Assembly: GCA_963831645.1 (NCBI GenBank)
Contig: CAWHQZ010000028.1
Location: 372,001 to 436,000 of the forward strand
DNA length: 64,000 bases
Reading direction: 5' to 3'
DNA from: CAWHQZ01 sp963831645
Lineage (GTDB): Bacteria; Pseudomonadota; Alphaproteobacteria; Rhizobiales; Aestuariivirgaceae
Part shown: piece by piece, positions 1 through 10,643 of the stretch
Numbering within the stretch: the first letter of the stretch is position 1
Layout: every line of letters starts with the position of its first letter
Notes under the pieces: generated by a model
What the model was told of the DNA's origin: nothing
Database searches by the model: none
Seen by the model: only the letters and a program-made list of their open reading frames with translations
Position numbers and translations under genes: made by a program

Positions 1-1
1 G

Positions 2-304
2 CTGCCCGACTGCGCGAAGGCCGGGATTGCGATCATGGCCTATTGCCCGCTCGGGCAGGGCTCTCTCGTCAGGCATCGGGCTCTCGAGCCGCTGGCCCGA
101 AAGCATGGCGTGACGCCTGCCGCTGTGGCGCTGGCCTGGATCATGCGATTGCCCGGGACCATCGCGATCCCCAAATCGGCCCACGCCGACCGGGTGAAGG
201 CCAACGCCGCTGCGGCCGATCTGACGCTCGATGAGACGGATTTGGCGGCGCTCGACAAGGCGTTTCCGCCGCCGCGACGAAAGACCGCCCTGGCAATCAG
301 CTAA
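2..304 (+). CDS. Aldo/keto reductase, C-terminal part (cut by window start)
   Basis: The gene enters the window already open; the reading frame begins at base 2 and ends with TAA at 302-304. The about 100 visible residues contain AIAYCPL-type strand sequence (here GIAIMAYCPLGQG), then IPKSAHADRVKAN, the NADP(H)-binding C-terminal motif of aldo/keto reductases, followed by the usual LTLDETDLAALDKAF ending. This family reduces aldehydes and ketones with NADPH in the cytoplasm. Substrate cannot be judged because the N-terminal catalytic tetrad is outside the window. Its stop overlaps the stop of the convergent dehydrogenase gene by four bases. Confidence 0.85.
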   Translation: MPDCAKAGIAIMAYCPLGQGSLVRHRALEPLARKHGVTPAAVALAWIMRLPGTIAIPKSAHADRVKANAAAADLTLDETDLAALDKAFPPPRRKTALAIS

Positions 305-1608
305 AGCCGCCACAAGGTCACGCGTTCAGGCTTTTTCTCGCGCTCCAGCATGCCGAACAGATCGGCGATGAAGCCGTGCTCCGGTTTGAGGAGTTTCAGC
401 GCCAGTGGCCAGCCGCCTTCGACAAAGGCTGAGTGCTGAACCGCCAGCACCAGAGCCTGCGCCGGCGCCAGCTCCTCGAAAGGGGTGAGTTTGACGCCGT
501 ATTCGCGCTGGAATTCCGCCGCGTCGGCAACCGGGTCGTAGAGCTGCACCGTGATGCCGAAACTCCGCAACTCGCGAACGATGTCGTAGACGCGCGTATT
601 GCGCACGTCCGGCACATCGCCCTTGAAGGTTACCCCGAGTACCGTCACCACGGGATGTTCGCCGTCGCTCGTCCTCGCCTGCATGAGGTGGCGCACGACC
701 TGGCGCGCCACATGAAACCCCATTTCATCGTTGGTGCGTCTGCCCGCCTGGATGACCTGCGCCGGGTAGCCGACGCTTTCCGCAACGTGCGTGAGATAGA
801 AGGGATCGATGCCGGTACAATGCCCACCGACCAGCCCGGGATGAAATCTGAGAAAGTTCCATTTGGTGCCTGCTGCGGCGAGAACGTCGCGGGTATCGAT
901 CCCGAGCCGGTCGAAGATCAAGGACAGCTCGTTCATGAGCGCGATATTGAGGTCGCGCTGCGTATTCTCGACCGCCTTGGCAGCCTCCGCGACCTTGATC
1001 GAAGGAGCGCGGTGCGTTCCCGCCGTTACCACCGAGCGGTAGACGGAATCGACGATATCCAGCGTTTGCAGACTGTCGCCGGCGACGATTTTCAGGATGG
1101 TCTCGAACCGGCGCTCGTGATCACCCGGATTGATGCGCTCCGGAGAATAGCCGACATGGAAGTCGGTTCGCCATTTCAGCCCCGAAGCTTCCGCGAGCAA
1201 CGGTACGCATTCGTCCTCCGTAACGCCGGGGTAGACGGTCGACTCATAGACGACGATGTCGCCCCGCTTGAGATGCCGGCTGAGGGTACGCGAAGCCGAA
1301 TGCAAATGGGCGAGGTCTGGCCGCCGGTGCTTGTCGACCGGGGTGGGGACGGTGACGATATGAAAATCGGCGCGGCCGAGAGCCTCCGGCTCGCTCGTCA
1401 GGATGAGGGTCGCCAGACCCAGGTCCGTTGGGTCCACTGATTGAGTGCGATCTTTGCCGTCGCGCAGCTCCTGCACACGCTTTGCGTCCGTGTCGAAACC
1501 GATGACGGGCACGCCGGAACGGGAGAAAGCGATGGCGACCGGCAAGCCTACATACCCCAGCCCGATGACTGAAACGGTGCGCCCGTGCCGGGAGGTTGCA
1601 GCACTCAT
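301..1608 (-). CDS. Nucleotide-sugar dehydrogenase (UDP-glucose/UDP-N-acetylhexosamine dehydrogenase family)
   Basis: A 435-residue cytoplasmic NAD-dependent dehydrogenase that oxidises the C6 hydroxyl of a UDP-sugar to the uronic acid, supplying exopolysaccharide or O-antigen synthesis. The N-terminal Rossmann motif GLGYVGLP is at residues 16-23. The middle domain carries NTQRDLNIALMNELSLIF, and GGHCTGIDPFYLTH near residue 270 holds the catalytic Cys. The C-terminal NAD-binding domain has GVTFKGDVPDVRNT. The pattern fits the TviB/WbpO branch (UDP-GlcNAc or UDP-GalNAc 6-dehydrogenase) better than classic UDP-glucose dehydrogenase, by resemblance only. No polysaccharide genes are adjacent, so its pathway is not shown here. 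Confidence 0.9.
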   Translation of the reverse strand: MSAATSRHGRTVSVIGLGYVGLPVAIAFSRSGVPVIGFDTDAKRVQELRDGKDRTQSVDPTDLGLATLILTSEPEALGRADFHIVTVPTPVDKHRRPDLAHLHSASRTLSRHLKRGDIVVYESTVYPGVTEDECVPLLAEASGLKWRTDFHVGYSPERINPGDHERRFETILKIVAGDSLQTLDIVDSVYRSVVTAGTHRAPSIKVAEAAKAVENTQRDLNIALMNELSLIFDRLGIDTRDVLAAAGTKWNFLRFHPGLVGGHCTGIDPFYLTHVAESVGYPAQVIQAGRRTNDEMGFHVARQVVRHLMQARTSDGEHPVVTVLGVTFKGDVPDVRNTRVYDIVRELRSFGITVQLYDPVADAAEFQREYGVKLTPFEELAPAQALVLAVQHSAFVEGGWPLALKLLKPEHGFIADLFGMLEREKKPERVTLWRL

Positions 1609-1718
1609 TAACGCTCTACGACAGGCATGAAATTAGAAGCCCCAGTCGGGAAACTCTTGCCCAGGGAAGGATTGGCTTGCCGCAATTCTGAGGCATATTG
1701 TCGGAAAACGGAACACCC

Positions 1719-3239
1719 ATGCCTGGCGCCCAGCCCGACGGCAATCTCTACGAACTTCTGGAGGATCGGTTCCGTGCTGCCGGCGACAAGATTGCATTCC
1801 GCAGCGCTGGCGGCCACCCGCTGCTTTCCTATCGGGATTTGCGCCACCGGGTATGTCGGTTCGCCAATGCGCTCATTGCCTGCGGCGTCGGGCCCGGCGA
1901 CCGGGTCAGTGCGCAACTCGACAAATCGATCGCCGCGGTGGCGCTTTATCTTGCCGTGCTGAAGGTCGGCGCTGCCTACCATCCGCTCAATCCCGACTAC
2001 ACCCAGCACGAGCTGGATTATTTTCTCTCCGACGCCGAGCCGCGCCTGATCGTGTTCTCGCAGGCGCGGGCAAGTGTCAATCGCCTCCTGGCGGATCGTT
2101 GTGGAGTGCGCCTCGAAACCCTCGATCAGGACAATGCCGGAAGCCTCGCCCGGCTTGCGGCGGCGCAGACCGAGCGCCACGTGACGGTTCGGCGCTCCGG
2201 CGACGATCTGGCGGGACTGCTGTACACTTCGGGCACGACCGGGCGTCCCAAGGGAGCAATGATCACCCACGCCAACCTGGCTACAAACGCCATGGCGCTT
2301 CACCGCCTGTGGGCCATCGAGCCTTGGGATGTTCTCGTCCATGCGCTGCCGGTGTTTCACGTGCACGGGCTGCACGTGGCTCTGCATACGGCATTCCTCG
2401 GCGGCAATGAGATCCTTTGGCTGCCGCGGTTCGATGTCGGCGAGATCATGCAGTGCCTGGAGTCGGCTACGGTGATGATGGGAGTACCCACGTTTTATAC
2501 CCGGCTGCTGGCTGAGCCTCGGTTCGGCCGCAGCGCCTGCGCAGGGATGCGCCTTTTCATTTGCGGATCGGCGCCGCTGCCGGCCGAGGTCCACGCAGCG
2601 TTTCTCTTCCGCACCGGACATGCCATCCTGGAACGCTACGGCATGACGGAAACCGGCATGATTGCTTCCAATCCCTACGATGGGGAACGCATTGCGGGCA
2701 GCGTCGGGTTTCCGCTGCCGGACGTGGCGGTCCGAATTGCCGATGGCGAAGGCCGCGAGTTGGCGCGCGGCGAAACGGGAACGATTGAGGTCAGCGGCCC
2801 GAATGTCTTCAAGGGCTACTGGAGAGCGCCTGGCGGATCCGACTTTCGCGACGATGGCTACTTCGTTACCGGCGACCTCGGCACGATGGCTGCCGATGGC
2901 CGAGTTTCGATCGTCGGGCGCGCCCGCGATCTGATCATTTCAGGAGGCCTCAACGTATATCCGAAGGAAGTAGAACAGGCCCTCGACCGTCTGCCGCAGA
3001 TCGTGGAATCCGCCGTGATCGGCGTGCCCCATCCTGATCTCGGCGAGGCGGTCGTAGCCGCGATCACCGTTGCCTATGGGCCGGCTTCGGAAAGTGAAAT
3101 GATCAACGCCCTTGGCGGCAGCCTGGCGCGCTTCAAGATCCCGAAACGAATCTTCGTCGTCGACGAGCTGCCGCGCAACATCATGGGCAAGGTGCAAAAA
3201 TCCGAGCTACGGAGCCGCTACGCAGGCACCTTTGATTGA
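1719..3239 (+). CDS. matB: Malonyl-CoA synthetase (AMP-forming, MatB-like)
   Basis: About 506 residues of the ANL adenylating family. The P-loop-like motif YTSGTTGRPKGAM, the ERYGMTETGM motif, the GDLG motif (FVTGDLGTM) and the C-terminal lysine region (PRNIMGKVQKSEL) are all present, so the enzyme should be active. Overall pattern, including a VHALPVFHVHGLHVAL stretch, matches malonyl-CoA synthetase, which makes malonyl-CoA from malonate, ATP and CoA. I chose ATG at 1719; a TTG at 1698 would add seven residues but has no better ribosome site. The usual partners matA and matC are not adjacent. It converges on the transporter gene with a six-base gap. Confidence 0.85.
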   Translation: MPGAQPDGNLYELLEDRFRAAGDKIAFRSAGGHPLLSYRDLRHRVCRFANALIACGVGPGDRVSAQLDKSIAAVALYLAVLKVGAAYHPLNPDYTQHELDYFLSDAEPRLIVFSQARASVNRLLADRCGVRLETLDQDNAGSLARLAAAQTERHVTVRRSGDDLAGLLYTSGTTGRPKGAMITHANLATNAMALHRLWAIEPWDVLVHALPVFHVHGLHVALHTAFLGGNEILWLPRFDVGEIMQCLESATVMMGVPTFYTRLLAEPRFGRSACAGMRLFICGSAPLPAEVHAAFLFRTGHAILERYGMTETGMIASNPYDGERIAGSVGFPLPDVAVRIADGEGRELARGETGTIEVSGPNVFKGYWRAPGGSDFRDDGYFVTGDLGTMAADGRVSIVGRARDLIISGGLNVYPKEVEQALDRLPQIVESAVIGVPHPDLGEAVVAAITVAYGPASESEMINALGGSLARFKIPKRIFVVDELPRNIMGKVQKSELRSRYAGTFD

Positions 3240-3245
3240 TTTATT

Positions 3246-4091
3246 CTATCCGTAGCGCACGGCCGCCGCGCCGGCGACGATCAGGATCGCTGCGGCCACG
3301 CGCCAGCCGGTGACCGGTTCCTTCAGCCACAGGACGCCGAGTATCATTGCGAACAGGATGCTCGTTTCGCGCAGCGCCGCGACAGCGCCGATCGGCGCCT
3401 GGGTCATGGCCCACAGCGCGACCCAGTAGGAACCCAGCGACAGTGCGCCGGCAGTGGCGCCCTTCCGCCAATGCTGCCCCAAGGCAGCCACGGCGGCCGG
3501 TCCGCGCCACAGCAGGACCAGGCTCGAGAAGATAACGCAATCGAAGACGAACACCGCTGCCGTGTATCCGGAGGCGCTCCCGGACTGGCGGACGCCCAGC
3601 CCGTCGATGATGGAATAACCGGCAATGAATACCGAGGTTGCGAGCGCGAACAGGACAGCCGGTACGTTCATTTGCGCCAGCCGTGTGCCGCCGTAAAGGC
3701 CGAGGACGTACATGCCGGCGAGAACCAGGACCACGCCCAGAGCGGTGAGCGGCGAGAGGATTTCGCCGGCGAGCAGAAAAGCGGCCACGGCGGTGAGAAG
3801 AGGTGCGGTGCCGCGCGCGAGCGGGTAGACCTGCGACAGGTCGCCCGCCGAATACGCCCGGATGAGAAAGAGCTTGTAGCCGCAATGCACGATGCCGGAG
3901 GCGACGACGAAGGGAATGCTCGCCCGCGCCGGCCAGGGAAAGATCATGAGCATGACCAGGCCGAAGGACCCCATGGCCAAGGTCAGGATCAACATCGACC
4001 GCAGGCGGTCGAGCTCGATCTTGAGCATGGCGTTCCAGCCGGCGTGCATCGCAGCCGCGGCGAGAACAGCGGCAAAGACGGTGAGACTCAA
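3246..4091 (-). CDS. EamA/DMT-family transporter
   Basis: A 281-residue inner-membrane protein with about ten hydrophobic segments arranged as two EamA repeats. The first starts AAMHAGWNAMLK, and each repeat ends in the short charged loop typical of drug/metabolite transporters (LLAGEILSP in the first, LWLKEPVTGW in the second). Members export or import small metabolites such as amino acids, and the substrate is not predictable from sequence. The gene stands alone, convergent with matB and divergent from the Flp pilin gene. Confidence 0.85.
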   Translation of the reverse strand: MSLTVFAAVLAAAAMHAGWNAMLKIELDRLRSMLILTLAMGSFGLVMLMIFPWPARASIPFVVASGIVHCGYKLFLIRAYSAGDLSQVYPLARGTAPLLTAVAAFLLAGEILSPLTALGVVLVLAGMYVLGLYGGTRLAQMNVPAVLFALATSVFIAGYSIIDGLGVRQSGSASGYTAAVFVFDCVIFSSLVLLWRGPAAVAALGQHWRKGATAGALSLGSYWVALWAMTQAPIGAVAALRETSILFAMILGVLWLKEPVTGWRVAAAILIVAGAAAVRYG

Positions 4092-4420
4092 AGTTTGCCA
4101 GACCCCGCAAGTATGCCGGCCTTCTGTCTCCCAACGGGAGACAGGTCAAGTGGCGCCGTTATTGGGCTCAGTAAAATTGCAAATAAAATGTAAGTAGTTT
4201 CATCTGTTTTTTACCGCGAGCCAACTGATATGGCAGTGCATTAAGTAGTCATAAAGTAATACTTATTTGGCATACTTGTAGTGAGGCCGGCGTGTGGGAA
4301 TTTTACTTACCATTAAACCGTGGACCGTATAGTGCCAATGGGTTCGCGGTTTCAGCGGGAAGCCGATGGCGCGACACCAGGTGCTGTCAACTTGTTGAGT
4401 AGCTAAGGAGTATGAAAGTC
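4092..4420. promoter_or_regulatory. AT-rich divergent intergenic region upstream of the Flp pilin gene
   Basis: This 329-base gap is noticeably richer in A and T than its surroundings and must hold the promoters of the divergent transporter and pilin genes. A TTAA at 4241-4244 followed after seven bases by TAAA (4252-4255) resembles the CtrA box TTAA-N7-TTAA with one mismatch, which would fit cell-cycle control of pilin genes known in other alphaproteobacteria. That reading is weak. No small gene was recognised here. Confidence 0.3.
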
Positions 4421-4579
4421 ATGACGAAGCTAGTTCGTTTCCTGAAGGATGAAGCCGGCGCGACCGCCATCGAGTATGGCCTGATCGCGGCTGCCACCGG
4501 CATTGCTCTGGCTCTTGTCATGCCGGGCATCGGCACGGCGCTTCAGGGTACGTTCACGTCGGTTTCCGCCCCGCTCTAA
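4421..4579 (+). CDS. flp: Flp/Fap-type pilin subunit
   Basis: A 52-residue type IVb pilin. It begins MTKLVRFLKDEAGATAIEYG; the short basic leader is followed by the Flp motif GATAIEYGLIAA, with the conserved Glu and Tyr after the processing site, and one hydrophobic segment ending near the C-terminus. After cleavage by the prepilin peptidase the subunit assembles into Flp/Tad pili. AAGGAG at 4405-4410 lies ten bases before ATG 4421 but only one base before the alternative ATG 4412, so 4421 was chosen. The CpaA-like peptidase follows, but no other tad/cpa genes are seen. Confidence 0.9.
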   Translation: MTKLVRFLKDEAGATAIEYGLIAAATGIALALVMPGIGTALQGTFTSVSAPL

Positions 4580-4641
4580 GTCGTCTGTTTGCGAACGCAC
4601 CGAGCCAGCGCTATCGCGTACACTACATATGGGAGGCTCCG

Positions 4642-4674
4642 AAGCCGCCGGCCAGCGCCGGCGGTTTCGTTTTG
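4642..4674 (+). terminator. Intrinsic terminator after flp
   Basis: A perfect 8-bp stem (4645-4652 with 4657-4664, CCGCCGGC/GCCGGCGG) with a four-base loop is extended by AAG/TTT pairs and followed by a T-rich stretch. It would end abundant pilin transcripts while allowing separate, lower transcription of the peptidase gene. Confidence 0.75.
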
Positions 4675-4760
4675 TGGTCTCTTGTGCCGCGCCGGTTTAA
4701 CGACCGATTTACATTGCCCATGACGAAACTCTCAGATCCGTCTCGCAGGCGCAAAAGCAT

Positions 4761-5279
4761 ATGACATCGACTAGTCAATTCATATTGATCGCATTTTCGC
4801 TGCTCATGGTCAGTGCAGCGGTGAGCGATGCCATGAACTATCGCATTCCGAATTGGCTTACCGCGCTGATCGCACTTCTGTTTCCCGCCGCCGCCCTGGC
4901 CACGGGCATGCCCGTCGAACAAATGTTGTGGCATCTGGTCGCCGGCCTGGTCGTGCTGTGCTTGGGCTTTGCGCTGTCCGCTGCCGGAATGTTTGGTGGC
5001 GGCGACGCCAAGCTGATGGCGGCAGCGGCGCTATGGCTGGGCTGGCCGCAAGAGCTTCGCTTCCTTGTCTACACCGCGCTGGCTGGAGGCATATTGGCGA
5101 TAGGATATCTCGCCTGGAGTCTCCTGCAGATGTTGATCGAAATCGGCGGTCGGGCCGAAAACGTTCCATTGATCCGCCGACTGATGACGTTGCGGCCGAA
5201 TCTACCCTATGGCGTCGCCCTGGCGGTTGGCGCCTGCGCGACATTGCCCAGCACATGGTGGGCGACAAGCCTCACCTGA
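4761..5279 (+). CDS. cpaA: Prepilin peptidase, A24A family (CpaA/TadV)
   Basis: A 172-residue polytopic membrane aspartic peptidase that cleaves the Flp prepilin leader. The two catalytic aspartates are visible in SDAMNYRIPN (about residue 23) and in GMFGGGDAKLMAA (about residue 78), the GxGD-type signature. The length matches short CpaA/TadV proteins, which lack the methylase domain of PilD. The gene lies about 180 bases behind the pilin gene after its terminator. The rest of the Tad machinery must be elsewhere in the genome, if present. Confidence 0.9.
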   Translation: MTSTSQFILIAFSLLMVSAAVSDAMNYRIPNWLTALIALLFPAAALATGMPVEQMLWHLVAGLVVLCLGFALSAAGMFGGGDAKLMAAAALWLGWPQELRFLVYTALAGGILAIGYLAWSLLQMLIEIGGRAENVPLIRRLMTLRPNLPYGVALAVGACATLPSTWWATSLT

Positions 5280-5391
5280 AGACTATGTCCCCCGGCGGAC
5301 CACGGGAACGTGGACCTCGCGGCAGTTTTTTCCGGATATCCCCCAATAAAACCATTCACCATGCGACGCTGCATCCTGTACAGCACTGCCG

Positions 5392-6774
5392 ATGCAACGC
5401 CTTGACCGTATTCTCCTCCCCTCAGCGAAGGGTGCAACGCCGATCCTTTTCTGCGAGACTTCAGGGTTGTCGGCGCTGCTGAAATCGCTGCCGGCGCCGG
5501 AAGCCGCGCAGGTTCGAAGGCAGAAATTCTCCGCGGCTCCCGGATCACATCTTGTTCTGACCGACCCCGGCGGCTCCGTAACCAAAATACTGTACGGCCT
5601 CGATGCTAAGGCCGGCAGGTCGGATCCTTTCCAGGCCGCGCGGCTCGCCCGCCTGCTTCCGTACGGCTCCTATCGCCTGGACGCGGCAGTGCCCGAACCG
5701 CGTCTGATCGCGCTCGGCTGGCTGCTCGAAAGCTATGCGTTCGACCGCTACAAGAAGACCAAGGCCAATTCGGCAGCCCTTGCCTGTCCTCGAGGCGTCG
5801 ACCGGGACGAGCTGTTGCGTATCGCCGGGGCAGTGCACAAAGCCCGGGATCTGATCAACACACCTGCCTCCGATATGGGTCCCGCCGAACTCGAGACCGC
5901 AGCGAGCAAACTTGCCGCGAGGCACGGGGCGCGCTTCAAGGTCACGCGCGGAGCGGCGCTCAAACGGCAGTTTCCCATGGTCCATGCCGTCGGCCAGGCG
6001 TCGGCGCGTGGCCCCCGGCTCATTGACTTCAACTGGGGCCGGGCCGCCGACCCCAAGGTCACGCTGGTGGGCAAGGGCGTGTGCTTCGACACCGGCGGTC
6101 TCGACATCAAGCCCGCCTCCGGCATGCTCCTTATGAAGAAGGATATGGGCGGGGCGGCCAACGTGCTGGCCTTGGCGGAAATGGTGATGGCGCACAAGTT
6201 GCGGGTGCGCCTGCGCGTGCTCATACCCGCTGTCGACAATTCGATTGCCGGCAATGCCTATCGTCCGGGCGATGTGCTGAGAAGCCGTAGCGGAACCACC
6301 GTCGAAATCGGCAACACCGATGCCGAGGGCCGTCTTATCCTGGCGGATGCGCTTTCCCTGGCCGACGAAGAAGCGCCCGATATCCTTGTCGACATGGCGA
6401 CCCTGACCGGGGCGGCGCGGGTGGCGCTCGGGCCCGACCTGCCGCCGTTCTATGTCGACGATGAACCGTTCGCCGCCGAGTTGATGCGGCACGCAGCCGG
6501 CCAGAACGATCCCCTCTGGCGGATGCCGCTGTGGACGCCCTATGAGCGTCTCATCGAATCGAAGTTTGCCGAGCTGAGCAACTCCTCGGAGAGCGGCTAT
6601 GCCGGCTCCGTAACCGCTGCCTTGTTCCTGCGCCGTTTTGTCAAGCGAGCCGCGCTCTGGGCCCACTTCGACATTTTTGCCTGGACGCCGGTCGCCCGAC
6701 CGGGGCGGCCCTACGGCGGCGACGTTCAGGGAGCGCGCGCCCTGTATGCGCTTCTTGCCGCACGCTACGGCTGA
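5392..6774 (+). CDS. M17-family leucyl aminopeptidase
   Basis: A 460-residue cytosolic metallo-aminopeptidase. The C-terminal catalytic domain carries the two-metal site: VGKGVCFDTGGLDIKP with the ligand Asp, KKDMGGAANVL with the catalytic Lys, and the M17 signature NTDAEGRLILAD starting at residue 308. Substrate-site Arg of the signature is present. The N-terminal domain is divergent from PepA, as in the shorter alphaproteobacterial branch. It is followed in the same direction by a MarR-type regulator and an NlpC/P60 hydrolase, a grouping suggesting linked peptide and peptidoglycan turnover. Confidence 0.92.
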   Translation: MQRLDRILLPSAKGATPILFCETSGLSALLKSLPAPEAAQVRRQKFSAAPGSHLVLTDPGGSVTKILYGLDAKAGRSDPFQAARLARLLPYGSYRLDAAVPEPRLIALGWLLESYAFDRYKKTKANSAALACPRGVDRDELLRIAGAVHKARDLINTPASDMGPAELETAASKLAARHGARFKVTRGAALKRQFPMVHAVGQASARGPRLIDFNWGRAADPKVTLVGKGVCFDTGGLDIKPASGMLLMKKDMGGAANVLALAEMVMAHKLRVRLRVLIPAVDNSIAGNAYRPGDVLRSRSGTTVEIGNTDAEGRLILADALSLADEEAPDILVDMATLTGAARVALGPDLPPFYVDDEPFAAELMRHAAGQNDPLWRMPLWTPYERLIESKFAELSNSSESGYAGSVTAALFLRRFVKRAALWAHFDIFAWTPVARPGRPYGGDVQGARALYALLAARYG

Positions 6775-6852
6775 AAGTGTCCTTGCGCTTTGGCGACCGA
6801 GGCGGCAGAATGAAACGCTACCGAAACGATGTTTGCCCAAGGAGTGCGGGCG

Positions 6853-7191
6853 ATGGCGCGCGAAGTAACAACCGGCGCGGCGTTGAAGCTTTGGCATGAT
6901 GTGAACCTGCACATCGTGCGCGACAATGAGCCCGATTTGTCGGCTCGCCAGATGACGATCCTGCTCACGGTCTACCTGGAAGCGCCGCCGCACACGGTGC
7001 GGGAGCTGTCGAAGAAGCTCGGGGTGGCCAAACCCGTGATCACGCGTGCCCTCGATTCCATGGGCAAGCACGAACTGCTGCGACGGCGCCGCGACGAACG
7101 CGACCGCCGCAACGTGCTGGTGCAGCGCACCGTGAAGGGGGCTCTCTACCTCGAGCGGCTCGCCGACACGATCGCCACGATCGCCCGGTAG
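6853..7191 (+). CDS. MarR-like winged-helix regulator
   Basis: About 112 residues with the MarR winged-helix core: LSARQMTILLTVYLEAPP, then the recognition region VRELSKKLGVAKPVITRALD, then the wing RRRRDERDRRNVLVQRT. It is shorter than typical MarR proteins (about 140 residues) because the dimerisation helices at both ends are reduced. ATG 6853 was chosen because AAGGAG at 6839-6844 sits eight bases upstream; ATG 6829 has no such site. It is separated by seven bases from the NlpC/P60 gene, so the two are probably co-transcribed. Confidence 0.85.
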   Translation: MAREVTTGAALKLWHDVNLHIVRDNEPDLSARQMTILLTVYLEAPPHTVRELSKKLGVAKPVITRALDSMGKHELLRRRRDERDRRNVLVQRTVKGALYLERLADTIATIAR

Positions 7192-7198
7192 AATTGCA

Positions 7199-8047
7199 AT
7201 GCGCGATGCGAAGCTTGACCCGCGGCTAAACGCCTTCCGGCCCGATCTTGCCGACGAAACCCTCCAGGGCCGGGTTGATGCCGCGCGGTTCGTAAGCGGA
7301 GAATTGCATGAGGTTGCCGAGCCCATCGTGACGCTGCACGCGGCTCCGCGCCCCGACGCGACGCGGCAAACCGAGCTGCTGCTGGGCGAACGCGTCCTGG
7401 TGTTTGAAACGACTTCCGAAGGCTGGTCCTGGCTCAAGACCGTTCGCGACGGCTACGTGGGGTATGTGCCGACCTCCGGTTTGACGCGCCAGCTGACCCG
7501 GCCCACCCACCGCGTCGCCGTCCCGGCCACCTTCCTCTATGTCGTCCCGGATGTGAAAGCGCGCCCTGAAACGAGTATCCCGATGAACGCCGTGGTCGAG
7601 ATCATCTGCGACGACGGCAGGTTCGCTCGAACGGCAGGCGGGCGTTTCCTGTACGCACTGCACCTCAAGCCGATCGCCAGCGCCGAGGACGACTTCGTCG
7701 CGGTCGCCGAGGAGTTTCTCAACGTTCCCTATCTGTGGGGCGGCAAGACCCAGCGCGGGCTTGATTGCTCCGGCCTCGTCCAGACCGCCATGCAGGCCGC
7801 AGGTCTTTCCTGCCCGCGCGATACCGACATGCAGGAGGCGAAGCTGGGTACGCCGCTGAATGACTATAACGCGCTCAGGCGCGGCGATCTCATTTTCTGG
7901 GATGGTCACGTAGCGATCATGGTCGACAGGGAGCGGCTTGTGCACGCCAACGGTCATCACATGCGGGTGGCCCTCGAGCTCGCGGGCGAGGCGATGGCGC
8001 GTACTGCCTCCTCGTACGGCGACGTCACAAGTATCAGAAGGCGGTAG
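7199..8047 (+). CDS. NlpC/P60-family peptidoglycan hydrolase with SH3 domain
   Basis: A 282-residue protein. Residues about 40-160 look like bacterial SH3 modules (GERVLVFETTSEGWSWLKT, then DGYVGYVPTSGL). The C-terminal NlpC/P60 domain has the catalytic Cys190 in GGKTQRGLDCSGLVQ, His237 in WDGHVAIMV and His249 in LVHANGHH, the expected triad. Such enzymes cut the peptide stems of peptidoglycan (gamma-D-Glu to diamino acid). No signal peptide is evident, so it may act on imported muropeptides in the cytoplasm, which would fit the nearby aminopeptidase; that is inference. Confidence 0.9.
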   Translation: MRDAKLDPRLNAFRPDLADETLQGRVDAARFVSGELHEVAEPIVTLHAAPRPDATRQTELLLGERVLVFETTSEGWSWLKTVRDGYVGYVPTSGLTRQLTRPTHRVAVPATFLYVVPDVKARPETSIPMNAVVEIICDDGRFARTAGGRFLYALHLKPIASAEDDFVAVAEEFLNVPYLWGGKTQRGLDCSGLVQTAMQAAGLSCPRDTDMQEAKLGTPLNDYNALRRGDLIFWDGHVAIMVDRERLVHANGHHMRVALELAGEAMARTASSYGDVTSIRRR

Positions 8048-8058
8048 CCACAGGGCGA

Positions 8059-9006
8059 TCAGTATCCCCGTTTGCGGTCGACGACGTTAATCAATCCCTG
8101 CCCGGTCTCGTACTTGCGGATCTGGCCAAGCACATAGCGCGCGATGACATCCGGATCGGAATCCGCCGCCGTATGCGGGCTCACGTAGACGCGCGGATGC
8201 AGCCAGAGCCTGCTCGTGCGAGGCAGCGGCTCGGTTTCAAATACGTCGAGCGATGCGCCGCGAAGCTCTCCGGCATCGAGCGCGGCGAGAATGTCCTCCT
8301 CGCGCTGGAGCCTGCCGCGTCCGGCATTGATCAGAACCGGCCCGCCGAGCGGACCGTTGCGGCGCAACTTGGCGATCAGATCGCGGTCGATGATTCCCGC
8401 GGTATCGGCCGTGAGCGGCAACAGGCAAACGAGAATATCGGTGGCGGCCAGAAAGGCGTCGAGCCCCGGCTGGCCGGCGAAGGTCGCTATCCCTTGCGCC
8501 TGCTTCGCAGTTCGGCTCCAGCCCGCGACCTTGAAGCCGAGGTGAGACAGCTTCTCGCCGGCATCGCGGCCCATGACCCCAAATCCGAGAATGCCCACCG
8601 TGAGAGCGTCTGCTGCGTGCGTGGCAAAGGAATCCCAGGTCCTTTGCCGTTGGTTGGCTTCGATGCGCATCTGCTGCCGGTGATGCATCAGAACATGCAT
8701 GACGACGTATTCGCTCATGCGCATGGTGAGATCCGGATCCACGACCCGCACGATCGGCACGACCGGCAGGGTAGGGTCGGCCAGCAGTGCGTCAACCCCG
8801 GCGCCCAGCGAAAACACCGCCTTGAGATTGGGCAGCGAGCCAAGCGTGTTTGCAGGCGGCAACCAGGCGACTGCGTAATGGATGTCGTCGGTTCGGCCGA
8901 GTTCGTTGGGATAGATTCGCACGTCCGCGGTGGGATCGGCGCGGTGCATGGCTGCAAGCCAGACCTCGGCCGGCCAGTTGGTGAGAAAGAGCGCGAGTGC
9001 AGGCAT
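8059..9006 (-). CDS. ghrA: Glyoxylate/hydroxypyruvate reductase A
   Basis: A 315-residue D-isomer-specific 2-hydroxyacid dehydrogenase that reduces glyoxylate to glycolate and hydroxypyruvate to glycerate with NAD(P)H. The nucleotide-binding motif GILGFGVMGRDAGEKL, the substrate-binding Arg region INAGRGRLQREED, the Glu of DVFETEPLP and the catalytic His in HPRVYVSPHTAA are all visible. The length matches E. coli GhrA (312). It lies two bases downstream of the peptide transporter ATPase gene and may be the last gene of that operon. Function agrees with hyi and glxR further along. Confidence 0.9.
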   Translation of the reverse strand: MPALALFLTNWPAEVWLAAMHRADPTADVRIYPNELGRTDDIHYAVAWLPPANTLGSLPNLKAVFSLGAGVDALLADPTLPVVPIVRVVDPDLTMRMSEYVVMHVLMHHRQQMRIEANQRQRTWDSFATHAADALTVGILGFGVMGRDAGEKLSHLGFKVAGWSRTAKQAQGIATFAGQPGLDAFLAATDILVCLLPLTADTAGIIDRDLIAKLRRNGPLGGPVLINAGRGRLQREEDILAALDAGELRGASLDVFETEPLPRTSRLWLHPRVYVSPHTAADSDPDVIARYVLGQIRKYETGQGLINVVDRKRGY

Positions 9007-9008
9007 GG

Positions 9009-10639
<1,631 letters not shown>

Positions 10640-10643
<4 letters not shown>

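Noticed and set aside
5545..7437. 630-residue open frame on the minus strand across the aminopeptidase and MarR genes
   Set aside because: It is antisense to genes with clear motifs and has no recognisable domain; long antisense frames are common at this GC content.
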